Shown: in pieces, positions 33,318 through 38,683 of the stretch | How positions within the stretch are numbered: position 1 is the first letter of the stretch | How the letters are laid out: each line of letters begins with the position of its first letter | NCBI GenBank assembly: GCA_017430925.1 | Contig: JAFRMA010000033.1 | Location: forward strand, 1 to 38,683 | Length of the DNA stretch: 38,683 bases | Reading direction: 5' to 3' | Origin: Solobacterium sp. | GTDB lineage: Bacteria > Bacillota_I > Bacilli_A > Erysipelotrichales > Erysipelotrichaceae | The notes under the pieces: model-generated | The model's database searches: none | Told to the model about the DNA's origin: nothing | What the model saw: the letters and a program-made list of their open reading frames with translations, nothing else | Translations under genes and position numbers: made by a program

Positions 33318-36300
33318 TATTGCTGTTTGTTAACTACATTTATTAACGTCTTATAGGAATCAGTAGCAGATGAAATGAATGTAAAGATTTTTTCTTCAAC
33401 TTTCATTTCAATCTCTATAAACTCAATGATTGGATAACGTTTGTTCGTTTTGTATCTAAGATCTGGAGTGCCGTCGTAATTTGTATGCTCATACAGATAA
33501 TGAACTGTTCGAAAACCTGTCGGAACAGTACTATCCCGAATGATTCCTTGTTTTTTATACAATTGTATATGAGTTTTTTTGTATGGGATGGCTTTGAATT
33601 TCGAATTCTCATACAAATACATTGTTTCAGGGCAAAGAATTATCGTACTGTATGGAAGGTGAATTGTCAGGACATTACCGTCACAGTAATTGGCAAGATA
33701 AAATTTATTTTCTGTTTGGCAACTTGAATACTGAAGATTGTCCATGGGAACCAAAAACCCATCAAGTTTCTTTAGGTTATTCTTGTCAGCACTTATAAGA
33801 AATAAGCCTTTGCTGTTTCTTAGCATGTCCATTACTGCAATATTGCTGTTTATAAGATTCTCAACATCTTGTCCCATCTCATATCTGACACTGATTTTCT
33901 TTTTAAAAAATCTATGCGAGTTTTGTTCTATTATCTCTGCAACAATATCAGGTGCAATTTGCTTTTCGTTCAAATAGTATCGAATATCCGGTTTTTTTGA
34001 AGGTGTTACATCAAATTTCACCAGAATATCCGCTTGTGTAAACTTGGGAATAGATTCGATATCAGATAGTATTTCAGTTTCTTCCTCGGTATCTTCATGG
34101 TTTGGACCTATATCGTTTTGTTCATATACTTCGGGTTCTTTTATACTCTCGTTTACAACATATATCGATGTTCCGGATGAGTTTCTCGTTTGTATTATTA
34201 CCCCCTCCTGTAGGAGATAATCAATCAGTCTTGCAGCCCGGTTGTATCCTATACCAAAATACCTTTGGAGTAATGATGTAGAAGCCTTTTGCTGATCAAC
34301 AACATACTGTTTCGCATCGTTATAAAGCGGATCGACTGTTTCAAGATAAGTGAGTGGATCCTCCCCACGATCCGCCATGTGACGAATAAAATGCTCGTCC
34401 ATCTTTGTCTGATAAAGACTTTCAGTGTATTGAACTATATTATTCATTTCAGGATCAGTAATGGTAGTCACTATCCCGTGGTACTCATTAAGATTATTCG
34501 AAATCTTAATTATCATTTCACCATTCCCCATGAGATACTTTCCTGCAGAATCGTCTGGTGTCGTCTTGGCACCTGCGGCTGGGAGATAGGTGAAAAATAC
34601 TTTTGTATTCATATGGCTGTTTATTGTGATTGGCAAATGTTCTGCTTCAGTAAAATTATCACTGAGAATTAAGTGCACTCCTACAATGGACGACAGATCT
34701 AGAATACGCTCGAGTTTTGACCAAACGGTATTAGCATCGTTTATAAGAATTTCAGAATAATAATTAATCAGTACAACTATGTGTGGCAGTTTATCCTTTT
34801 CGCCAATGGTCTTCTGGTTATATGAGTCCAGATTTTTGACATGTGCTTCCACAAATAAGGATCTTCTGATATCACAGAGTTTTTCAATGAAATCTAATGC
34901 TATGTGTGACATCTCTATGTTATTGATCACAGGAATCAGCAAATGTGGTGCATGATTATACGGAGAGAATTCGACTCGTCTTGGATCTATAAGCACCAAC
35001 CTCACATCTTCCGGAGTGGAATTGATCAGCAATGACATGATAGTTGCGTGTAGAAAAGATTCTTGTTCTACACCAGTTGATCCGGAAATAAGAATGGTAT
35101 CCAGCTTATTAAGGTCAAAATACAATTCAGTTCCGGACAAATCTTCACCCACACAAATTGTTAGAGGAGAAGATGATAATAATCTTGTCCTGAACATCAC
35201 TTTTTTATATGGGATATTCAAGGCATGTAAACTTGGAATATCTATACCAATAGCATTCTTTCCTGGGATTGGTGCTTCAATATTCAGGAAACGAGTGTTT
35301 AGTAACATTTGTAAATCTGCAGCATTGTTTTTTATATCACGGATACGAATAGTTTTGCCAAGCCGGATTTCATAACGGGTGATAGGCGAGGAAGAATAAC
35401 AAGATAAAAGCTCTGCTTCTATTCCTAGTTGCTGCAGGGCATTCATTAATTCACCCGCCATTTCAGAAGCATAATCTTTGTTTTCCTTAATCTGCTGAAT
35501 ATAATTTTCGTCAGGATCATCCAGAAGTTTTAAGAAAGGATCATCCCCACCACTCCAGAAAACAGAATTGTCGTTTTGTTCATCTGTTTGCTCCACAAGT
35601 ATAGGGTTTACTTCTGTTGAATGGGAATCCGTTTCTTCTGCTAAAGCATCTTCCTGATTATTTGCCACATCTTCATCGGGCTCGGAGTCTGTTCCCTGAG
35701 GTTCATATGATTCTTCCGTGATTACACTATCTTGGTTGATTTTGGTCTCTTCAACTTGAGAGGTTTCTTTTTTCAATCCTTTGTTTACTCGATTGACCAG
35801 GTCTTTGCTGATCTTGAACTGTGTAGATTGAATGAAATCCATCGCTTCCTGGTAATTCTTCATCTTCAAAAGAGTTCTGACGTAATTATTCGGAGAATAC
35901 GGAAGATCGCGATTTTCATCCATGCATTCTTTAAAGACTGCCAGTGCTTTCTCATATTGCTTACCGTCAAGGTATTCAAGCCCCAGGTCATTTTTGACGT
36001 CAGGAGCATCCGGTATTCTTTCTAGTAATTTTTCCAAATATGATGCTGCGATTAGATGTTCTTTTTTATTTGAATATGCACTTCCAAGCACACTGAACCG
36101 TGATACGTCATCAAAGAAGAAATGAGTGGTAGTATCATTCATCAATGTAAGGATCGAGTCCCAATCACGATTACGTAATGCCTGATGAATAAGCAGATCT
36201 GATGCGATAATACTGTTTGGATAATCCTTTAGATATTGTGTAAGGCTATTTTTGATATCTGTTGGGCTGTTACTGTAATAGTAAAATTTGACAGTATCAC

Positions 36301-36388
36301 ACAACTCCAGTAATCCTTCTTCTGTCTGTAGTTTCTCAAGGATGATTCGAATATGTTCCCAGAAACCTGGAAAAGCGTTTTTATACAC
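33317..36388 (-). CDS. TPR-FtsK hybrid with inactive motor, main part downstream of an in-frame TAA
   Basis: This frame of 1023 codons encodes, in order, TPR-like helical repeats (about 40-190), an acidic linker (205-275), an FtsK alpha/beta region (310-400: ITRYEIRLGKTIRIRDIKNN, FLNIEAPIPGKNAIGIDIP), an FtsK motor-like domain (430-650), the FtsK gamma winged helix (701-731: ASTSLLQRYFGIGYNRAARL) and an unrecognised C-terminal domain of about 250 residues containing YEHTNYDGTPDLRYKTN. DPRRVEFSPYN and APHLLIPVI are textbook FtsK. Walker A, however, reads GSTGVEQES (436-444, no lysine), and Walker B reads IVVLINYYSE (Asp to Asn542, Glu to Tyr543). There are no membrane helices. The only start is GTG at 36388, without a ribosome-binding site. 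The frame stays open upstream to the TAA at 36443, beyond which codons 1-114 continue the TPR region. Confidence 0.8.
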   Translation of the reverse strand: MYKNAFPGFWEHIRIILEKLQTEEGLLELCDTVKFYYYSNSPTDIKNSLTQYLKDYPNSIIASDLLIHQALRNRDWDSILTLMNDTTTHFFFDDVSRFSVLGSAYSNKKEHLIAASYLEKLLERIPDAPDVKNDLGLEYLDGKQYEKALAVFKECMDENRDLPYSPNNYVRTLLKMKNYQEAMDFIQSTQFKISKDLVNRVNKGLKKETSQVEETKINQDSVITEESYEPQGTDSEPDEDVANNQEDALAEETDSHSTEVNPILVEQTDEQNDNSVFWSGGDDPFLKLLDDPDENYIQQIKENKDYASEMAGELMNALQQLGIEAELLSCYSSSPITRYEIRLGKTIRIRDIKNNAADLQMLLNTRFLNIEAPIPGKNAIGIDIPSLHALNIPYKKVMFRTRLLSSSPLTICVGEDLSGTELYFDLNKLDTILISGSTGVEQESFLHATIMSLLINSTPEDVRLVLIDPRRVEFSPYNHAPHLLIPVINNIEMSHIALDFIEKLCDIRRSLFVEAHVKNLDSYNQKTIGEKDKLPHIVVLINYYSEILINDANTVWSKLERILDLSSIVGVHLILSDNFTEAEHLPITINSHMNTKVFFTYLPAAGAKTTPDDSAGKYLMGNGEMIIKISNNLNEYHGIVTTITDPEMNNIVQYTESLYQTKMDEHFIRHMADRGEDPLTYLETVDPLYNDAKQYVVDQQKASTSLLQRYFGIGYNRAARLIDYLLQEGVIIQTRNSSGTSIYVVNESIKEPEVYEQNDIGPNHEDTEEETEILSDIESIPKFTQADILVKFDVTPSKKPDIRYYLNEKQIAPDIVAEIIEQNSHRFFKKKISVRYEMGQDVENLINSNIAVMDMLRNSKGLFLISADKNNLKKLDGFLVPMDNLQYSSCQTENKFYLANYCDGNVLTIHLPYSTIILCPETMYLYENSKFKAIPYKKTHIQLYKKQGIIRDSTVPTGFRTVHYLYEHTNYDGTPDLRYKTNKRYPIIEFIEIEMKVEEKIFTFISSATDSYKTLINVVNKQQ

Positions 36389-36442
36389 AGATAAAAAATC
36401 ATAATAAAAATCGGTTTCATTTAAAACTATATTTTTCTGTCT

Positions 36443-36787
36443 TTAGGGAGAGAAGACCTCATCAAGAAGAGATAAGCATTTTTCATAATCGTGGGCATCA
36501 TATGCTAGATAAGCTTTAATGAATTTGTGATCAGAGGGTTTGTCCTTACTTGTGTTTTCCAGCAAGAATTCTCTGGCATTTTCCTCCAATTTATAATCAG
36601 GTTTATATGTGTCCGTGGTGCCTACGAGTAACGTTAAATATTCATTTAGCATGATATGTCTGTATTCATATGCAACGTCTTTTTCCGGTATTTCATCGAT
36701 CCTTTGGGAAAGCTTTTCATAAGGATCATTTCCGGCAAATTGATAGAATTCAGACACGTAATCCCGTTCTTGATTATTATCAGTCAT
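36443..36787 (-). CDS. N-terminal helical part of the TPR-FtsK hybrid, ending at an in-frame TAA
   Basis: This 114-residue product starts MTDNNQERDYVSEFYQFAG and has a good ribosome-binding site, GGAGG 9 nt upstream. It ends with a TPR-like helix pair (FIKAYLAYDAHDYEKCLSLL). The TAA lies in exactly the same frame as the 1023-codon region that follows, and the 18 sense codons after it (RQKNIVLNETDFYYDFLS) look like ordinary coding sequence. I read it as the 5' end of one gene of about 1156 codons interrupted by a nonsense codon. It could also be a separate small protein, or translation may read through. No function is known. Confidence 0.65.
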   Translation of the reverse strand: MTDNNQERDYVSEFYQFAGNDPYEKLSQRIDEIPEKDVAYEYRHIMLNEYLTLLVGTTDTYKPDYKLEENAREFLLENTSKDKPSDHKFIKAYLAYDAHDYEKCLSLLDEVFSP

Positions 36788-36985
36788 TGTATAGTGCCTC
36801 CATGCTGCAAAATGATTTGTACTATCGATGTCTTAGGAGAGATATAAAAGTAAATGAACCGTATACTTGCGTACATTCCTGTCTTTTGAATTGAATGCCG
36901 AAATAGCTTCAACTATTTAGCGTATCTTCTCGTACTGAAAAAGGCGTTGCGCAATTGTTAACGTTATTTATAAAGAACTGAATAA
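36788..36985. other. AT-rich gap upstream of the TPR-FtsK gene
   Basis: Apart from the GGAGG ribosome-binding site at 36797-36801 (minus strand) I see no gene and no convincing promoter here. It presumably contains the control region of the minus-strand TPR-FtsK gene and the 3' end of the zinc-ribbon transcript. Confidence 0.5.
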
Positions 36986-37762
36986 TCAGTTCCAAATTGA
37001 TTTCTTGAGACTGTGATAAGTGATGACTATTGTTACGTTCTTGTCATACCATTTTTCACTTGTTAACCCTTCACCATTACAAGTAATCAAAGTAACTTTA
37101 CCGTCTTTTCTTCGAAGTAGTAAATCGTTTAATGGTATCAATTGAATATTATTGAAACCTAAAGCTCTCAACTGTTTTTCAACAGCAAAAGCATCTTTTC
37201 CTTCATAACGTAACATTTCAACAGGTATTTTTATGTCATCAGGAGAAGAAGGGGGATCAAATTCTCCAGAATAAATTGAAGAAAATAAGAGTATAGACAT
37301 GAGAAGAGCCATTAATGAAAAGAGGAAAGGCAAAATATTATTAGGCTGCATGTTAGTAAAAGAGGTAACTTTTCCGAAACTAAATAATAGCCCAATAATA
37401 CCTGCACAAAGGAGGACAAATGCAAATGAAACTGCAGCAAAATAATTGAGAGAACCTTTGTTTACAGCTTTTTGAAATTCTATTCTTTTTCTTTCTGTCT
37501 TTTTGGGGTCTTCTATTACGGGGGATGTAGTTTCAATATTATTATCATCATGTCCACTAGCATCTGCTTCAGAAGCATCTATTGCTTCATCTAGCTCTTT
37601 ATAAATATCCTCAAAGTCTTCTTTAACCTTCGTGTTTGCTTCAGGCTCATTATCAAAAAGTAATTGTGTTCCGCAGTACTGACAAAAAGCCACCTTTTGA
37701 TCTGGATTCAATTGAACAAAAGCATTGCAATTTGGACATTTTATCTTTATTAAACGGGTCAT
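36986..37762 (-). CDS. Zinc-ribbon membrane protein with PASTA-like C-terminal domain
   Basis: The 258-residue protein starts with a zinc ribbon: MTRLIKIKCPNCNAFVQLN and CQYCGTQLLFDN. An acidic linker (about 45-85) is followed by two membrane helices (YFAAVSFAFVLLCAGIIGLL and ILPFLFSLMALLMSILLFSS). The C-terminal 80 residues (IKIPVEMLRYEGKDAFAVEK, ALGFNNIQLIPLND, TITYHS-like end NVTIVITYHSLKK) match the PASTA-like repeat found in Firmicute zinc-ribbon proteins. Topology suggests both ends on the same side. AGAGG lies about 11 nt upstream. The N-terminus is clearly related to that of the divergent gene at 38001. A sensing or scaffold role is inferred. Confidence 0.8.
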   Translation of the reverse strand: MTRLIKIKCPNCNAFVQLNPDQKVAFCQYCGTQLLFDNEPEANTKVKEDFEDIYKELDEAIDASEADASGHDDNNIETTSPVIEDPKKTERKRIEFQKAVNKGSLNYFAAVSFAFVLLCAGIIGLLFSFGKVTSFTNMQPNNILPFLFSLMALLMSILLFSSIYSGEFDPPSSPDDIKIPVEMLRYEGKDAFAVEKQLRALGFNNIQLIPLNDLLLRRKDGKVTLITCNGEGLTSEKWYDKNVTIVITYHSLKKSIWN

Positions 37763-37799
37763 GGTTCTATTAACCTCTCTGTAATAAATTTATACTTTT

Positions 37800-37805
37800 A
37801 TTATA
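37800..37805 (-). promoter_or_regulatory. Candidate -10 for the minus-strand zinc-ribbon gene
   Basis: Read on the minus strand it is TATAAT preceded by TG, about 37 nt before the start codon. There is no clear -35. Confidence 0.4.
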
Positions 37806-37857
37806 CATTACCTTACTACATCCGGCTCGATCGAGAAATGAAGATCTTACAATACAT

Positions 37858-37935
37858 TTAATGCATCGAAACTGTATTATTGCCGCATTTTTCAAGAGGA
37901 CTGGAATAAACGTATTTGGCATGAAATGTGTTTAT
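37858..37935 (+). repeat. Hairpin-bearing repeat, extended copy 3
   Basis: A 78-nt unit related to 33190-33265 in direct orientation. The hairpin at 37906-37935 has arms ATAAACGTATTT and AAATGTGTTTAT around GGCATG, all 12 positions paired as plus-strand RNA with two G-U pairs. It sits just upstream of the candidate promoter for the gene at 38001. Confidence 0.7.
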
Positions 37936-37958
37936 AGTTCAAAACAAGATAATAACAG

Positions 37959-37964
37959 TATAAT
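37959..37964 (+). promoter_or_regulatory. Candidate -10 for the plus-strand zinc-ribbon gene
   Basis: A consensus TATAAT 36 nt before the start at 38001, 23 nt downstream of the third hairpin repeat. The -35 is weak. Confidence 0.4.
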
Positions 37965-38000
37965 AATTTATAGAAATACAATATTTTTATGGAGTCAAAA

Positions 38001-38453
38001 ATGCCTAAGTTAATTAAGTTAAATTGCCCTAATTGTAATGCTGTTTTAGAGGTTGATTCAGATCGCAATCAATTGTTTTGCTCTTATTGTGGACAGAAGA
38101 TTCTACTTGTTGATGATGAAGTGAAAGTGGTAAATGTAAATATTCGTAAAACGGTAAATGTCAATAAAACCGTCAAAAATGTAAATGTTGATGAGGCAGG
38201 GGTGAAAAAAGCCGAAGCAGAAATCAGGAGAGTCTCATTTGAAGAGAAAAAATATGCTTCCGAATTAAGAAGAAAAAATACCAAAATCGTATTCATGATA
38301 TTTTTAGTGATTGCTGGTGTATTACTAACAACAAGTGGATTTTCTGGCTTATGGAATGATAAAAATGCAAACGAAATTGCTATGTCTTTGGGGATGTTTA
38401 TCACATTGTTGCCATTCCTTGCATGGATGATCGAAGTGAAACGTTCACGATAG
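38001..38453 (+). CDS. Small zinc-ribbon membrane protein
   Basis: The 150-residue protein starts MPKLIKLNCPNCNAVLEVD and completes a zinc ribbon with CSYCGQK. A Val/Asn/Lys-rich repeat-like stretch (VNVNIRKTVNVNKTVKNVNV) and a charged helix follow. Two membrane helices come last (IVFMIFLVIAGVLLTTSGF and IAMSLGMFITLLPFLAWMI). I chose the ATG at 38001 because GGAG at 37991-37994 is well placed; a start at 37989 adds four residues but overlaps that site. It is paralogous to the divergent gene ending at 37762 in its ribbon region but lacks the PASTA-like end. The function is unknown. Confidence 0.78.
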   Translation: MPKLIKLNCPNCNAVLEVDSDRNQLFCSYCGQKILLVDDEVKVVNVNIRKTVNVNKTVKNVNVDEAGVKKAEAEIRRVSFEEKKYASELRRKNTKIVFMIFLVIAGVLLTTSGFSGLWNDKNANEIAMSLGMFITLLPFLAWMIEVKRSR

Positions 38454-38555
38454 TTAAGTATATCCAGTTCGAACTTTCATATGGCACGATTACATGCCAG
38501 ACTAGACTGCATATAACAATATAATAAAAGCCCTCACTTCAATGAACTTGTAAGA

Positions 38556-38609
38556 TAAAAGTAGACAACGGAAAAAGTCAGACAGGACTTGAGCCAAGGT
38601 CTACTTTTA
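38556..38609 (+). repeat. 11-bp inverted repeat near the right edge
   Basis: TAAAAGTAGAC (38556-38566) and GTCTACTTTTA (38599-38609) are perfect inverse copies separated by 32 nt. They lie just upstream of a transposase-like start. They could mark an insertion-sequence end or a hairpin in its leader. Confidence 0.5.
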
Positions 38610-38638
38610 ATTATGATCAGAACACAAGAGGAAAAAAC

Positions 38639-38683
38639 ATGGGATGTAAAAAAGGCATAAAACACAAACAATACACAGCAGAA
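38639..38683 (+). CDS. Start of a possible IS3-like transposase gene (truncated by window edge)
   Basis: Only 15 codons are visible: MGCKKGIKHKQYTAE. A basic N-terminus leading into a YTAE motif is common in OrfA proteins of IS3-family elements. AGAGG lies 8 nt upstream. The sequence is too short to prove the family. Confidence 0.4.
   Translation, partial: MGCKKGIKHKQYTAE

Noticed and set aside
33190..37935. CRISPR array
   Set aside because: The three repeat copies are diverged, unevenly spaced by 24 nt and 4.6 kb, and there are no spacers or cas genes.

Overview
The window looks like chromosomal DNA from a low- to mid-GC Firmicute, most likely Erysipelotrichia-like. I infer this from the complete S10-spc-alpha ribosomal operon with a four-cysteine S14, a zinc-finger adenylate kinase and an L36 of the Cys/His type. 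Two genes common in Firmicutes are missing: rpmD (L30) between rpsE and rplO, and map between adk and infA. No marker gives species-level identity.

Layout. (1) Positions 1-1874 hold the 3' end of argG and a complete argH, closed by a strong terminator. (2) Positions 1990-15716 hold a structured leader and then rpsJ-rplC-rplD-rplW-rplB-rpsS-rplV-rpsC-rplP-rpmC-rpsQ-rplN-rplX-rplE-rpsN-rpsH-rplF-rplR-rpsE-rplO-secY-adk-infA-rpmJ-rpsM-rpsK-rpoA-rplQ, all on the plus strand. (3) Positions 15717-26294 hold a plus-strand envelope-glycan block: a lipoprotein, two multidomain GT2 glycosyltransferases, a TagD-like cytidylyltransferase fused to a Gfo/Idh/MocA oxidoreductase, a glycerophosphodiesterase fused to a calcineurin-like phosphoesterase, a LicD-type phosphotransferase, a protein with Rossmann-like and ParB-like parts, an O-methyltransferase and a diacylglycerol-kinase-family lipid kinase. 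Many of these genes overlap by 1-8 nt. Together they suggest synthesis, transfer and hydrolysis of glycerol phosphate or a related polyol phosphate on surface glycans. (4) Positions 26304-29505 (minus strand) hold a YdjI/YdjG/YdjH-like membrane-stress module without pspA. It is followed by divergent folA, a lipoprotein with an internal duplication, and an ABC exporter with a probable leaderless start.

(5) From about 32.9 kb to the end the DNA is visibly more AT-rich and looks like an accessory insertion. Its main gene encodes a TPR-FtsK hybrid. The FtsK alpha/beta region and the DNA-binding gamma winged helix are well preserved, but both Walker motifs have lost their catalytic residues. The reading frame is also split by a single in-frame TAA after codon 114. 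Two membrane zinc-ribbon proteins lie beside it in divergent orientation, one with a PASTA-like C-terminus. Related hairpin repeats occur on both sides of the segment, and the window ends in what may be the start of an insertion sequence. This segment is the best candidate here for an undescribed system; the proposed functions are inference from sequence alone.
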